From Candidatus Sabulitectum sp. (GTDB taxonomy: Bacteria; Fermentibacterota; Fermentibacteria; Fermentibacterales; JCC-6): DNA of 58,946 bases. Of this stretch, positions 34,576 to 44,544 are shown piece by piece. The translations under genes were made by a program, and so were the position numbers. The stretch's first letter is position 1. Every line of letters begins with the position of its first letter. The stretch lies in contig JAIOSV010000037.1 of NCBI GenBank assembly GCA_021107435.1, forward strand, positions 1-58,946, read 5' to 3'. The notes beneath the pieces are model-generated. The model had not been told where the DNA came from. It saw only the letters and a list, made by a program, of their open reading frames with translations, and searched no databases.

Positions 34576-35046
34576 ATGACCGAAAAGGCACGAACCATCG
34601 CACGCAACAGAAGAGCCAGGCATGATTATCACATAATTGAATCCATTGAGATGGGGCTTGTTCTGGCAGGCAGCGAAATAAAATCCATCAGAGCCGGGAA
34701 AGTCAGTCTTGTGGGAGCCTATGCACAGTTTGACGACGATCTGGAACTCTGGGTACATGGAATGCACATTGCCGAGTATCCTGAAGCAAGAGACAACCAT
34801 GAGCCTGATCGCAGGAGAAAGCTTCTGGCCCATACCAGAGAGCTCAGGAAAATCAGAAGAAAAGTTGAGGAAAAGGGTGTTACTCTCATTGCGCTTGATG
34901 TTCATATGTCCGAAGGTGGTCGAGCAAAGATTCAGATAGGCTTGTGCAGGGGTAAAACTAAATACGACAAGAGATCTGATATTGCCGATAGGGACAGCAA
35001 GAGAAGAGTGGATGCTGCTATGAAGCATTCCCTGCGAGAGCAATGA
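34576..35046 (+). CDS. smpB: SsrA-binding protein SmpB
   Basis: 156 residues from the ATG at 34576 behind AGAAAGGG. Trans-translation factor that delivers tmRNA to stalled ribosomes. Family motifs are RRARHDYHIIESIEMGLVLAGSEIKSIRAGK, FDDDLELWVHGMHIAEY, and a basic C-terminal tail with RGKTKYDKRSDIADRDSKRRVDAAMK that enters the mRNA channel. The longer open frame from 34438 lies over the tRNA and is rejected. Its stop overlaps the amidase start by four bases, the first link of a long plus-strand operon. Confidence 0.95.
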   Translation: MTEKARTIARNRRARHDYHIIESIEMGLVLAGSEIKSIRAGKVSLVGAYAQFDDDLELWVHGMHIAEYPEARDNHEPDRRRKLLAHTRELRKIRRKVEEKGVTLIALDVHMSEGGRAKIQIGLCRGKTKYDKRSDIADRDSKRRVDAAMKHSLREQ

Positions 35047-36158
35047 ACGAACTTCTGCTTCTTTCGATGATTACGGCGGTCAGTCTCCATCTTTTCCCCC
35101 GTTATGATGGAGTTGTTGTTGAACTCGTAGGGCAGCAAGTTCTTAATCCTGCTGTTCAAGCATCAGGCAGTACTGTTAGAATAGACTTCGGCGAGCAGGT
35201 GAACCTGGTTGAAACCACATTACTTCCCATCTGGATAGATCGGCTCACTGCTGATTCCTCCGGCTTTACAGTTGAATTCGACCTGCTGATTGCTTCAGCC
35301 GACTGGGCTCTCAGTGGTGATTCCCTGTCCATGATTGTGTTTGCCAGAGCAGAGGAAGAAATACTCCTTCCCCCCGTTGCCTGGCAGTCCCCCCCTGCAC
35401 CTCCTGATACAACCTTGTGGTCGGATTCACTGGTGTATGCCGCTCTTGAACGGGGTGATGGATCCCCGTGGCTGGTTGATTTCGACTGTATTGTGATAGA
35501 TCCGGGCCATGGCGGAAGAGACCCGGGTGCTGTAGGTGCATCAGGCAGCCAGGAAAAGGATCGAACTCTGGAAATATCTCTAATGGTCAGAGATCTTTTA
35601 CGTATAAGAATGCCTGAACTAAGAGTGGTTCTGACAAGAACAGTAGATGAGTATGTTTCTCTGGGAACCAGAACACTGATGGCCAACAGAAACCGGGCGG
35701 ATCTTTTCGTAAGCATTCACTGCAATGCTGCGGAAAACCGATCAGCTCATGGCTTTGAAACATACTTTCTTTCAAGGGCCAGAACAGATGATGCCAGGGC
35801 AGTGGAGATGCTTGAGAACAACGTTCTTGAGTTGGATGAGGTTTCTGCGGTTCCTGATGATCCTCTTTCTTTCCTGCTGGCTGATATGGCGCAATCCATT
35901 TTTCAGAATCAATCAAGCCATCTTGCCGGTGCTATCCAGAGCCGTTTCGGCCATGCTTTTCCAGTAAGAAGAGATAGAGGTGTGAAACGGGCAGGCTTTT
36001 ATGTACTCCGTGGAGCTTACATGCCTGCGGTACTGGTGGAGGTTGGTTTCATATCCAATCCGGAGGAAGAACAGGGACTTTTGTCATTGGACTTCCGTTT
36101 CAGGGCTGCACAGGCTATTGTTGAGTCGATAATTGAATACGCTGAAAGGGAGAGCTGA
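35043..36158 (+). CDS. N-acetylmuramoyl-L-alanine amidase
   Basis: 371 residues with a hydrophobic N-terminus (MNELLLLSMITAVSLHLF) that may be a signal peptide. An AMIN-like beta region covers about 20-120. The Amidase_3 catalytic domain follows from about residue 150: VIDPGHGGRDPGAVG (zinc His), Glu in QEKDRTLEISL, VSIHCNAAENRSAHGFETYFLS (second His) and AVLVEVGFISNPEE (catalytic Glu). It cuts the peptide from muramic acid in the periplasm, mainly during cell division. Confidence 0.92.
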   Translation: MNELLLLSMITAVSLHLFPRYDGVVVELVGQQVLNPAVQASGSTVRIDFGEQVNLVETTLLPIWIDRLTADSSGFTVEFDLLIASADWALSGDSLSMIVFARAEEEILLPPVAWQSPPAPPDTTLWSDSLVYAALERGDGSPWLVDFDCIVIDPGHGGRDPGAVGASGSQEKDRTLEISLMVRDLLRIRMPELRVVLTRTVDEYVSLGTRTLMANRNRADLFVSIHCNAAENRSAHGFETYFLSRARTDDARAVEMLENNVLELDEVSAVPDDPLSFLLADMAQSIFQNQSSHLAGAIQSRFGHAFPVRRDRGVKRAGFYVLRGAYMPAVLVEVGFISNPEEEQGLLSLDFRFRAAQAIVESIIEYAERES

Positions 36159-36773
36159 TTGCCTGCAAAAAAAGAGAAATCCAAAGGACCGGTATCGTCA
36201 AGAATGGTCAGGTCATTCGTAATCGTTGTTGTGCTTGCTGTTCTTATGGGCGTATCTGCCAGGATGGTTATGAATACTCTGAACAAAAAAATGGGAATTG
36301 ATCCCGATAGAATTACCCATTCTTCTGATACTCTCCAGATTACAGAAAACCTGGAAGCTGTGGCAATGCCTGAATTCGACCCGACTCAGGCAATGCAAAC
36401 AGGCTTATCGGTCTGGGTTCCGAACTGGAAAACAACGCCCTGCTCACTTTTTGTAACTGCCGAGTCGGATGCGGTAATTGATTCACTTCCGGAATCACCG
36501 GTACCGGCTTCCAGAAACACAGAACTTCAGCTTCTTATTGAAATGTGGGCGGAACACAGTGGATTCAGCTCTGTTGAAATTGAAAGGGTATGGGTCTTCG
36601 CAAGCGGTGATACATGTTTTGTTGACCTGCCTCGATCCGGAGACTGGCAGGGGATTATCAGGACTATTGAGGGTAGATTCATCTCGTATACTGTTTTGTT
36701 CCCGTTTGTCGCCGGTGAGATTCTTGAGGGGTTCGAGGAAGGTATTCCCGTCAGAGGAGTGCCCTCCAGGTAA
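36159..36773 (+). CDS. Membrane-anchored hypothetical protein
   Basis: 204 residues starting at TTG one base after the amidase stop, with AAAGGGAGAG upstream. A basic N-terminus (PAKKEKSKGPVSSRMVR) precedes one membrane helix (SFVIVVVLAVLMGVSARMVM), then a periplasmic domain. The sequence VEIERVWVFASGDTCFVDLPRSGDW resembles a GerMN-type sporulation/germination domain, often found beside amidases and RNase PH, but this is a pattern judgement. Position between amidase and rph supports an envelope role. Confidence 0.7.
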   Translation: MPAKKEKSKGPVSSRMVRSFVIVVVLAVLMGVSARMVMNTLNKKMGIDPDRITHSSDTLQITENLEAVAMPEFDPTQAMQTGLSVWVPNWKTTPCSLFVTAESDAVIDSLPESPVPASRNTELQLLIEMWAEHSGFSSVEIERVWVFASGDTCFVDLPRSGDWQGIIRTIEGRFISYTVLFPFVAGEILEGFEEGIPVRGVPSR

Positions 36774-36809
36774 GAAACGCAACTGAAAAGATACAGGATT
36801 GGTAACAGA

Positions 36810-37544
36810 ATGACGGAAAAGAACAGAATTGATGGCAGGCTGTGGAATCACTTAAGGGATATCTCACTGGAGACAGGTTATCAGCCCGGTCCTCAGGGAA
36901 GCGTTCTTGTTTCCTGGGGTGAGAACAGGGTTCTCTGTTCCGCAACTGTGGAATACAAAGTTCCCATGTTCCTGAGAGGCAAGGGCAGAGGCTGGGTCAC
37001 TGCAGAGTACGATATGCTTCCCGGCAGTGGAGACCGCAGAATCCGGAGAGATCGTACCGGCAATGGTATCAAGGGCCGCAGCCAGGAGATACAGAGGTTG
37101 ATCGGTCGCTCTCTCAGACAGTGTGTGAACACTGCAGATATGCCGGATAAGAGCATTACTGTTGATTGTGATGTGTTGGTTGCTGATGGCGGAACAAGAG
37201 TTGCAAGCATTACCGGAAGTGTTGTCGCGTTGCGCCTTGCAATTCTAAGACTGCTATCAAAAGGCAAACTGGAGAAAGATCCCTGGAAGCAGTACATAGG
37301 TGCTCTCAGCCTCGGTGTCGTCGAAGGCATACCCCTCCTTGATCTCTGCTACGAAGAGGACAGCAGGGCAGACATGGATATGAATGTTGTTGCCGGTGAA
37401 GATGGCATGATTATTGAAATACAGGCTTCCGCAGAGGAGAACCCCGTGTCCCATGAGACTGTATTCGGCATGGCCACAAGTGCCATTGAAGCGATACAGG
37501 AAATTGTCATTCCAGTCCAGAAAGCAGCTGCGGGAGAAATATGA
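36810..37544 (+). CDS. rph: Ribonuclease PH
   Basis: 244 residues, normal for RNase PH, a hexameric phosphorolytic 3'-5' exonuclease that trims tRNA ends. Motifs: LETGYQPGPQGSVLVSWGENRVLCSATVE, RGKGRGWVTAEYDMLPGSGDRRIRRD, RSQEIQRLIGRSLRQ, ITVDCDVLVADGGTRVASITG and YEEDSRADMDMNVV. It is followed at once by rdgB, a common pairing in bacteria. Confidence 0.96.
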   Translation: MTEKNRIDGRLWNHLRDISLETGYQPGPQGSVLVSWGENRVLCSATVEYKVPMFLRGKGRGWVTAEYDMLPGSGDRRIRRDRTGNGIKGRSQEIQRLIGRSLRQCVNTADMPDKSITVDCDVLVADGGTRVASITGSVVALRLAILRLLSKGKLEKDPWKQYIGALSLGVVEGIPLLDLCYEEDSRADMDMNVVAGEDGMIIEIQASAEENPVSHETVFGMATSAIEAIQEIVIPVQKAAAGEI

Positions 37545-37545
37545 T

Positions 37546-38133
37546 ATGACAAATATGGTTCTCGCTTCTGCTAACCGGGACAAACTTAAGGAGCTTAAAA
37601 AGCTTATCAGCCGCGGTGAGATAGTAGCCATAGGTGAGATCATCCCCGGTTGGGATATTGAGGAAACCGGCCGCACTCTTGAGGAGAACGCTCTTTTAAA
37701 AGCAAGGGCTGCCGCAGAAGCTACACAGAGAACAGCCATTGCAGACGATACAGGACTTTTTGTATGGGCTCTTGGCGATGCTCCAGGTATCTATACAGCT
37801 AGATATGCCGGTGAGAACTGCACCTACCGCGACAACACGGACAAACTTCTCAATGCCCTCTGCGGTGAAAAGAACAGCAACCGGAGAGCTTCTTTCCGAA
37901 CAGTTATTGCTCTGGTTATCCCCAACGGGGAAGAGTACATATTCCAGGGCTCAGTGGAAGGCCGAATAACCAAGGATCACTCAGGCAAGGAAGGCTTCGG
38001 CTACGATCCTGTCTTCTTTTCTACTGAACTCAACAAGACTTTTGCTGAATGCACCACTGAGGAAAAGAATCGGGTTTCTCACCGTGCCCGTGCCATGCGC
38101 AAACTCAACGAATTCCTCAACCGAAGCTTTTGA
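37546..38133 (+). CDS. rdgB: XTP/dITP pyrophosphatase RdgB
   Basis: 195 residues from the ATG at 37546, one base after the rph stop, with GGGAG upstream. Removes non-canonical purine nucleotides (XTP, dITP) from the pool. Motifs: VLASANRDKLKELKKL, GRTLEENALLKARAAAEAT, AIADDTGLFVWALGDAPGIYTARYAG (metal-binding Asp), and GKEGFGYDPVFF with RVSHRARAMRKL at the end. The open frame from 37414 is a shadow of rph. Confidence 0.95.
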   Translation: MTNMVLASANRDKLKELKKLISRGEIVAIGEIIPGWDIEETGRTLEENALLKARAAAEATQRTAIADDTGLFVWALGDAPGIYTARYAGENCTYRDNTDKLLNALCGEKNSNRRASFRTVIALVIPNGEEYIFQGSVEGRITKDHSGKEGFGYDPVFFSTELNKTFAECTTEEKNRVSHRARAMRKLNEFLNRSF

Positions 38134-38148
38134 GAAACTGGCCCTCCA

Positions 38149-38769
38149 GTGAAGCAGCCATTTTGGGAAACAACCTACTCTGATATCAATGCAAGAAGCT
38201 TTGGCAGCAGGGCCAGTGAAGAGATACTTGATCTGATGAATCTGCTTCCCGAGGGGTCAAAGGTACTCGACCTGGGCTGCGGAGACGGCAGAAATGCCAT
38301 TCCACTTGCCGAGGCGGGATTTCATGTGACTGCTGTGGATATTTCAAAAGCAGGAATCGGAAAACTGCAAACACTTGCAGAGGATCGGGGGCTTTTCATT
38401 CAAACTGTGGTTGCTGACATTGGTATTTACCGGATTCAGAGCGAATACGATCTGATTGCTGCCCACGGTTGTCTGCATCTTCTTGAACGAACTCAGTGGA
38501 AGAAACTCATCAGAGAGATGCAGGCACATACCTCACCGGTGGGATACAATGCGGTAACTGTGTTTACCGATTCCGTTCCTGCTTCGCCAGATATGGAGGA
38601 CTTCTTTGTGGGGATGTTTCGCGAAGGGGAGCTTTTTTCAATATACTCCCACTGGAATATATTGCTGAGAAAGAGTTACACATTCCGGGACGAACATCCC
38701 GGTGGAATTCACCACCTGCATGCTGCCAACAAGCTTGTGGCAGGAAAACCGGCAGAGGAGAAAGCATGA
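38149..38769 (+). CDS. TehB-like SAM-dependent methyltransferase
   Basis: 206 residues from a GTG start. Class I methyltransferase with motif I VLDLGCGDGRNAIPLAEAGFHVTAVDIS near residues 39-66 and DLIAAHGCLHLL as the motif IV region, as in TehB and Tellurite-resistance methyltransferases. The substrate could be tellurite, thiopurines or a metabolite; nothing here decides. Operon position is 15 bases after rdgB, and the stop overlaps the next start (ATGA). Confidence 0.85.
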   Translation: MKQPFWETTYSDINARSFGSRASEEILDLMNLLPEGSKVLDLGCGDGRNAIPLAEAGFHVTAVDISKAGIGKLQTLAEDRGLFIQTVVADIGIYRIQSEYDLIAAHGCLHLLERTQWKKLIREMQAHTSPVGYNAVTVFTDSVPASPDMEDFFVGMFREGELFSIYSHWNILLRKSYTFRDEHPGGIHHLHAANKLVAGKPAEEKA

Positions 38770-39314
38770 AACATCCCCCTGTAATAAAGACTGAGCGGCT
38801 GATACTGAGACCCTTTTCAGTGGATGACTCTGCTTTCGTGAAGGAGAATGCCGGCTCAGATGAAGTGTACAGAAACACCATGGGCATGCCCCATCCATAC
38901 CTTGAAGCAAATGCTGTGGAGTGGATATCCAGCCATTCATTGAAATTCTACAGGGGAGAAGGGCTGGAGCTTTCAGTGGCTCTGAAGAGCGGTGAACTGA
39001 TAGGCGTGGTTGGAATATCAATTTCAAAGGCGCATAACCGTGGTGAGCTGGGTTACTGGTTGGGGAAGTCATACTGGAACAGGGGCTACTGTTCAGAGGC
39101 AGCAGCAGCTCTGGTGGGATATGCCTTCAAGGAAATGGGACTTCATAAGATAACCTCAAGGCATTTCCAGCATAATCCGGCCTCCGGCAGGGTGCTCGAG
39201 AAGATTGGATTCACAAAAGAAGGTATTCTGCGGGAAGAATACCTGAAAGACGATGAATACCTGAGCGCATCAGTGTACGGGTTGCTAAAAGTTGATTTTC
39301 AAGGTTCAACATGA
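38766..39314 (+). CDS. GNAT N-acetyltransferase, RimJ/RimL-like
   Basis: 182 residues from the ATG at 38766, overlapping the methyltransferase stop. The frame is open earlier but that part shadows the upstream gene. RimJ/L-type features: IKTERLILRPFSVDDSAF at the start, LIGVVGISISKAHNRGELGYWLGKSYWNRGYCSEAAAALVGYAF (acetyl-CoA loop) and LHKITSRHFQHNPASGRVLEKIGF. It acetylates amino groups of proteins or small molecules. The specific target is unknown. Confidence 0.88.
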   Translation: MKHPPVIKTERLILRPFSVDDSAFVKENAGSDEVYRNTMGMPHPYLEANAVEWISSHSLKFYRGEGLELSVALKSGELIGVVGISISKAHNRGELGYWLGKSYWNRGYCSEAAAALVGYAFKEMGLHKITSRHFQHNPASGRVLEKIGFTKEGILREEYLKDDEYLSASVYGLLKVDFQGST

Positions 39315-39757
39315 AGACTGAAATAGACCTGCACGGTTATCAGGTTGTGGAAGCCATTGATATTTTCGTGAAGCACTACAACGCAAGGGTGAAAGGGGGA
39401 GACTGTTCAGCCATCTCCGTAATTCACGGCTACGGTTCTACCGGAGAGGGAGGCAGGATAAAAACTGCCCTGAGGAGGCTCCTTGAAACCAGTGACGAGA
39501 ACCTCTCTTTCCAGCTGGATGTCTGGAATCCCGGAAAGACCCTTGTCTACCCGGAAAAAGCACTTCCTGCGGGAGCAGGAATCATTTCATCCGAGATACT
39601 TGAATACTGCCGCTCACCGAGATCGGAGTCCAAGGTGCTGGGGAAGTTCAGGAGGTACGGGGATCTTAATGTGAAAAGCACACTCCGCAGACTTGTAAAG
39701 CAGCGTAGCCTCTGCATTGCCCGGAAGGGCAGACACTCAGTCTACAGGGCGGAATAA
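39311..39757 (+). CDS. Smr domain protein
   Basis: 148 residues. The N-terminal half is a Smr domain: LDLHG-type motif as EIDLHGYQVVEAIDIFV, and ISVIHGYGSTGEGGRIKTALRRLL for the HGxGxG loop. These are DNA- or RNA-nicking folds found in MutS2 and stand-alone proteins. The C-terminal 60 residues (SSEILEYCRSPRSESKVLGKFRRYG and a basic end) are not recognised and could bind nucleic acid. The start overlaps the acetyltransferase stop by four bases, ending the operon that begins at smpB. Confidence 0.82.
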   Translation: MKTEIDLHGYQVVEAIDIFVKHYNARVKGGDCSAISVIHGYGSTGEGGRIKTALRRLLETSDENLSFQLDVWNPGKTLVYPEKALPAGAGIISSEILEYCRSPRSESKVLGKFRRYGDLNVKSTLRRLVKQRSLCIARKGRHSVYRAE

Positions 39758-39856
39758 ATACAAACAGATGTTATTGTGAAGAGGAAGCCACTAAAGGGGT
39801 TCCCAGAAATGAGATCTTGCTGGTTTTATACAGAAACCCTATGGTGTTGATCAGTC

Positions 39857-41938
39857 TTACCTGTTTTTGTATTCCTTGAGTACCTCTTCAGCCACAGAGG
39901 CAGGTACTGCTTCGTAGTGCTCGAACTGCATGGAGAATGTTGCTCTGCCCTGCGTGGAGTTTCTAAGATCCGTTGCATAACCGAACATTTTGGACAGAGG
40001 AATCCTTGCTTTGAATTCTTTTGCGTTTCCACGGGCTTCCATGGAGACAATGATTCCCCGGCGTTCATAGATACTTCCGGATACTCCACCGGAGTATTCT
40101 TCCGGGCTGATAATGGAAACAGACATCATAGGCTCAAGAAGTCTAGGACTGCACTTCATGAAGGCTTTTTTGAAAGCGTTTCTGGCACAGATGCGGAATG
40201 CCATCTCAGACGAATCCACAGCATGGCTGGAGCCGTCCTGTAGAGTTACTTTCACATCAACAACAGGGAAGCCGCAGTAGACTCCGTCTTTCATGGCATC
40301 GATGATTCCCTTTTCAACAGCAGGGATGTACTCTCTGGGGACATTCCCGCCCTTAACAGAGTTCTTGAATTCGAAGCCGCTTCCAGCGGGAAGGGGTTCA
40401 AGTGTGAAGACAATATGAGCATACTGACCCTTGCCGCCGGTTTGTTTCTTGTATTTCTCATTCCAGTCTACAGAGCCGCTTATGGTCTCTCTGTAAGCTA
40501 CCTGAGGTTCATTAACTTCAACTTCTACAGAAAACTCCCTCCTGATCCGGTCAATCAGTATTTCCAGATGGAGCTCACCCATGCCGGAGAGCACAGTGTC
40601 TCCTGTTTCCTCATTGGTTTCCACTGTAAATGTCGGGTCTTCCTCTGCAAGCTTGGCAAGGGCATTTGTCAGCTTGTCTCTGTCCTGTCTCTTAAGGGGT
40701 TTTACCGCAATACTAAGTACCGGAGCGGGAAACTCAATAGCTTCCAGAATGATTGGATCATCGGGGGAGCAGATTGTGTCACCTGTAATAGTATCAGAGA
40801 GACCTATCACCGCACCAATTTCACCGGTGTTCAGTCTTTCCACAGACTCACGCTTGTTTGCGTGCATCCTGAGAATCCTGCTTACTCTCTGTTTCTTGCC
40901 TGTTGTGGAGTTGAGTACATGGGTTCCTGCTTCAAGTGTACCGGAGTAAACCCTGGTATAGATTAGCTTGCCTGTATGCCTGTCGGTGACAACTTTAAAC
41001 GCGAGAGCTGCAAGAGGTCCGTCATTGCCGGGCGCACGCTGTTCCAGTTTGCCTGTTCTGCTTTTACCGCTGATGGGCGGAAGGTCAACAGGGGAGGGGA
41101 GATAAGATATCACCGCGTCAAGAAGCCTTTGAACTCCCTTGTTCTTGTATGCGCTTCCGCAGAGAACCGGGCAGACCAGCCCCTCGTGCGTGGCCTTTCT
41201 TATGGCAAGAGAAAGTTCTTCTTTGGATATTTCTTCGTCAGCACAGAATTTGTCAAGCAGTTCCTCATCAACTTCGCTGACCTTTTCAATAAGAATCAAT
41301 CTCTGCTTTGCGGAGATAATTTCCATCTCGGGTGGAATGTTTTTTTCTTCAAACTTCATGCCGTCTGAAGATTCATCGTAGTAAACAGCGCAATTATCAA
41401 CAAGATCAATTATTCCCAGAAACTCCTGTTTTTCCCCAAGGATAGGAATTGTAATGGGAATGGCATTTGCATTCAGTCTGGAATGGAGTTCCTTTACAAC
41501 ACCGTAGAAATCAGCGCCTGATCTGTCCATTTTGTTGATGAAGGCAATTCTGGGTACACTGTATTTTTCTGCCTGTCGCCAGACTGTCTCACTCTGAGGT
41601 TCTACACCGCCAACAGCGCAGAAAAGGGCGATGGTTCCATCAAGTATTCTGAGACTTCTTTCAACTTCCACAGTGAAATCGACATGCCCCGGGGTGTCTA
41701 TAAGGTTGATCTGGTGGTCTTTCCACTCCGTGGTCGTAGCGGCGCTGGTAATCGTAATTCCCCGCTCCTGTTCCTGCTCCATCCAGTCAAGAGTGGCTTC
41801 ACCATCGTGTACTTCACCGATCCTGTGAGACTTGCCTGTGTAGAAGAGAATTCTTTCGGATACAGTGGTTTTACCTGCATCTATGTGGGCAGTTATTCCT
41901 ATGTTGCGAATCTTAGCGAGATTGTAATCCCGTGCCAT
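39857..41938 (-). CDS. fusA: Elongation factor G
   Basis: 693 residues, the usual length. GTPase that moves tRNAs and mRNA through the ribosome and helps recycle it with RRF. G1 [14 protein letters not shown], switch motif RGITI, G3 DTPGHVDF, and G4 [10 protein letters not shown]; domain IV and V motifs include [16 protein letters not shown] and [41 protein letters not shown] sequence, here [10 protein letters not shown] and TQGRATFSM. It stands outside a str operon, so this may be the sole or a second copy. Confidence 0.95.
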   Translation of the reverse strand: MARDYNLAKIRNIGITAHIDAGKTTVSERILFYTGKSHRIGEVHDGEATLDWMEQEQERGITITSAATTTEWKDHQINLIDTPGHVDFTVEVERSLRILDGTIALFCAVGGVEPQSETVWRQAEKYSVPRIAFINKMDRSGADFYGVVKELHSRLNANAIPITIPILGEKQEFLGIIDLVDNCAVYYDESSDGMKFEEKNIPPEMEIISAKQRLILIEKVSEVDEELLDKFCADEEISKEELSLAIRKATHEGLVCPVLCGSAYKNKGVQRLLDAVISYLPSPVDLPPISGKSRTGKLEQRAPGNDGPLAALAFKVVTDRHTGKLIYTRVYSGTLEAGTHVLNSTTGKKQRVSRILRMHANKRESVERLNTGEIGAVIGLSDTITGDTICSPDDPIILEAIEFPAPVLSIAVKPLKRQDRDKLTNALAKLAEEDPTFTVETNEETGDTVLSGMGELHLEILIDRIRREFSVEVEVNEPQVAYRETISGSVDWNEKYKKQTGGKGQYAHIVFTLEPLPAGSGFEFKNSVKGGNVPREYIPAVEKGIIDAMKDGVYCGFPVVDVKVTLQDGSSHAVDSSEMAFRICARNAFKKAFMKCSPRLLEPMMSVSIISPEEYSGGVSGSIYERRGIIVSMEARGNAKEFKARIPLSKMFGYATDLRNSTQGRATFSMQFEHYEAVPASVAEEVLKEYKNR

Positions 41939-41979
41939 TTATCTGTCTCCGTTCTTATAATGATTAATATGAGTGCCCG

Positions 41980-42009
41980 AATATACGCCAGCCCCCCTCT
42001 CAGGTGCAA
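41980..42009 (-). promoter_or_regulatory. Possible fusA promoter
   Basis: On the minus strand TTGCAC (42009-42004), an 18-base spacer and TATATT (41985-41980), about 40 bases upstream of the fusA ATG. The region is also upstream of tex on the other strand. Confidence 0.45.
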
Positions 42010-42047
42010 AAAATTTATATTCCCAACCAAATACAAAGGGAGACTGC

Positions 42048-44150
42048 ATGAACATTCAAGGAAGAATTGCTTCTGAATTGAGTCTGGATTCCAGAAAAGT
42101 CGCGGAAGTTCTTACTCTTATAGAACAGGGTTCCACCATACCGTTTATTGCCAGATACAGAAAAGAAGCTTCCGGCGGAATGGACGAGGTTATTCTTGCG
42201 TCTCTTCGCGATACATGGCAGAAACTGGAAGTGCTGGACAAACGGAAAGCTGCAGTTCTGTCATCGCTGAGGGAGCGGGAGTTACTTACCGACCTGCTGG
42301 AAGATAAAATAGGGAAGGCGGTCACTCTCACAGAACTTGAGGATATATACCTGCCCTTCAGACCAAAACGTAGAACCAGGGCTTCCATGGCCATAGAGAA
42401 TGGCCTGGAGGCACTGGCAGAAATGCTCCTGGAGCAGAACAACGGAGATGACCCTGTTCGGCTGGCTGAACCATTTATTACTGATACAGTAACTGATGGG
42501 GATACAGCTCTCAGCGGTGCCAGAGATATTATCGCGGAGAGGATGGCCCAGCATTCAGAAGTCAGAGCAGACATGCGAAGACTTTTTCTGAAAAGGGGTT
42601 TATTCATAAGCAGGGTGATAAAGGGGAAGGAAGAGGAAGGAAGCAGGTTCCGGGACTGGTTCGACTGGTCGGAGAAAGTATCTACTGCTCCTTCTCACAG
42701 AGTACTTGCCATGCGCAGAGGGGAGAGGGAGCTTTTTCTGAATCTTACAGTACAGATAGATGAAAAGGCTGCAACTTCAATTATGACAAGGTATTTCCCG
42801 ATAAGAAAAAATACCTGCGGTGATCAAGTTCTTATGGCTCTGGAGGATGGTCTTAAAAGGCTTCTCGGACCTCAGATGGAAACGGAAACAAGACTTGTTT
42901 CCAAGGCAAAAGCAGATAGTGAAGCCATTTCAGTATTCGCAGTGAACTTGCGTGAACTTCTTATGGCAGCACCGCTTGGCGGGAAAAGGACAATGGCTGT
43001 TGATCCCGGGTTCCGTACAGGCTGCAAAACCGTCTGTCTGGATGAGCAGGGGGGATTTCTTGAGTACACCACAATTTTTCCGGCAACCGGAAAAGCAGAT
43101 TCCGCCGCTTCCGAGGTTAGAAGGCTTGTAAAAAAGCATCGAGTGGAGTACATCGCTGTGGGCAACGGAACTGCCGGACGGGAAACTGAAAGTTTTCTGC
43201 GGGAACTCAAACTGAACATGCCTGTGGTTATGGTTAATGAGAGTGGAGCTTCCATATACTCTGCGTCTAAGGTTGCCAGGGAAGAATTCCCTGACCTGGA
43301 TCTTACAATCAGGGGGGCAATTTCCATAGGAAGGAGGCTTCAGGATCCACTTGCGGAACTGGTAAAGATTGATCCTGGAAGCGTGGGTGTGGGGCAGTAC
43401 CAGCATGATGTGGATCAGAAGCAACTGAGGCGGGCACTGGACGATACGGTGATGTCCTGCGTGAATTCCGTGGGAGTCAACCTGAATACGGCCAGCGCTA
43501 AGTTACTTTCATATGTTTCCGGGCTCAGTCCTGCCAGAGCATCTTCAGTTGTGAAGTACAGAGATAAAGCAGGGAAGTTCACATCCAGGGTTCAGTTGAA
43601 GAAAGTTGCAGGCATTGGTCCGATTGCATTTCAGCAGTGTGCGGGGTTTCTTCGTGTTGACGGGGCATCCAATCCGCTGGATTGCAGTGCCGTACACCCG
43701 GAAAGCTACTCTGTCGTGAAGAAGATGGCTGATGATGCCGGAACAGATGTTCGGGGGCTCACAGACAGAGCTGACCTTCGAAGGCAGATCAATCTCAGCA
43801 ATTATGTTACAGATGAGAGGGGAATGCCCACCCTCCTCGATATTATTGCAGAACTGGACAAACCGGGAAGAGACCCCAGAAATGTGTTCGAGTCCTTTTC
43901 TTTCGCAAATGTACATTCCATTGATGACCTGACAGATGGGATGAAACTTCCCGGTCTGGTCACTAATGTTACTGATTTCGGAGCGTTTGTAGACATTGGA
44001 GTACATACTGACGGACTTGTTCACGTGAGCCGGTTGAGTACGAAATGGATAAAGCACCCCTCTGAGGTTGTTCATGTGGGCATGAAGGTGGATGTTACTG
44101 TAACCGGTATAGAGAAGGACAGAAAAAGAATAAGTCTTTCTATGACCTGA
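42048..44150 (+). CDS. tex: Tex family RNA-binding protein
   Basis: 700 residues from the ATG at 42048, preceded by AAAGGGAG. Domain order is typical of Tex/YhgF: an N-terminal helical part (IPFIARYRKEASGGMDEV), a YqgF-like domain (MAVDPGFRTGCKTVCLDEQG), helix-hairpin-helix motifs (LNTASAKLLSYVSGLSPARASSVVKYRDKAG), and a C-terminal S1 domain (GMKLPGLVTNVTDFGAFVDIGVHTDGLVHVSRLS). It acts in the cytoplasm on RNA and transcription complexes. Divergent from fusA. Confidence 0.96.
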   Translation: MNIQGRIASELSLDSRKVAEVLTLIEQGSTIPFIARYRKEASGGMDEVILASLRDTWQKLEVLDKRKAAVLSSLRERELLTDLLEDKIGKAVTLTELEDIYLPFRPKRRTRASMAIENGLEALAEMLLEQNNGDDPVRLAEPFITDTVTDGDTALSGARDIIAERMAQHSEVRADMRRLFLKRGLFISRVIKGKEEEGSRFRDWFDWSEKVSTAPSHRVLAMRRGERELFLNLTVQIDEKAATSIMTRYFPIRKNTCGDQVLMALEDGLKRLLGPQMETETRLVSKAKADSEAISVFAVNLRELLMAAPLGGKRTMAVDPGFRTGCKTVCLDEQGGFLEYTTIFPATGKADSAASEVRRLVKKHRVEYIAVGNGTAGRETESFLRELKLNMPVVMVNESGASIYSASKVAREEFPDLDLTIRGAISIGRRLQDPLAELVKIDPGSVGVGQYQHDVDQKQLRRALDDTVMSCVNSVGVNLNTASAKLLSYVSGLSPARASSVVKYRDKAGKFTSRVQLKKVAGIGPIAFQQCAGFLRVDGASNPLDCSAVHPESYSVVKKMADDAGTDVRGLTDRADLRRQINLSNYVTDERGMPTLLDIIAELDKPGRDPRNVFESFSFANVHSIDDLTDGMKLPGLVTNVTDFGAFVDIGVHTDGLVHVSRLSTKWIKHPSEVVHVGMKVDVTVTGIEKDRKRISLSMT

Positions 44151-44213
44151 TCCATAAGGAACTGCTGGGAGGAAAACGGGTATAGGACAGTGAAGGGAGT
44201 TATACAAATAGAA

Positions 44214-44540
44214 ATGAAGCTTACTGTATTACTGCTGTGTGTACTGACTGTATCGGCCTGGGCTGAAACCGTCAGTGCAACCGTTGAAATAAAGAATTGT
44301 ACCTCCACCGAATTTTACTTTGTATGGGTCACGGAATCAGGCAGGGAGAAGTGGATTGATATGCTGGGCCTGTCCATACTGCCTCCGGACAGTTCAGCGA
44401 TCTTTCAGGTGACAGAAGGATGGTATGATTTCAGGATTGAAGATTGCGAATGGAGAACATTCTCATTCTCAAACATTCCCATAGAAGGCGGATCCAGTTT
44501 CCTGTGGGAGGTTCTTCCGATTCACGAAAATACTGACTGA
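44214..44540 (+). CDS. Small exported protein, single WGDDRLGS-type domain
   Basis: 108 residues from the ATG at 44214, which opens a signal peptide (MKLTVLLLCVLTVSAWA); a GTG at 44190 is also in frame. The mature domain (VEIKNCTSTEFYFVWVTESG, WIDMLG, PPDSSAIFQVTEGWYDFRIEDCEW, ending FLWEV) aligns by eye with each domain of the 204-residue protein at 32481: same strand order, DxLG turn, and Y-D-[F/V]-[R/K]-I-E-D core. Two cysteines could form a disulfide. Only four bases separate its stop from the convergent cNMP-binding gene. Confidence 0.72.
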   Translation: MKLTVLLLCVLTVSAWAETVSATVEIKNCTSTEFYFVWVTESGREKWIDMLGLSILPPDSSAIFQVTEGWYDFRIEDCEWRTFSFSNIPIEGGSSFLWEVLPIHENTD

Positions 44541-44544
44541 TCAG

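Noticed and set aside
38496..38765. Longer acetyltransferase start
   Set aside because: That part shadows the methyltransferase; ATG 38766 gives the normal family N-terminus.
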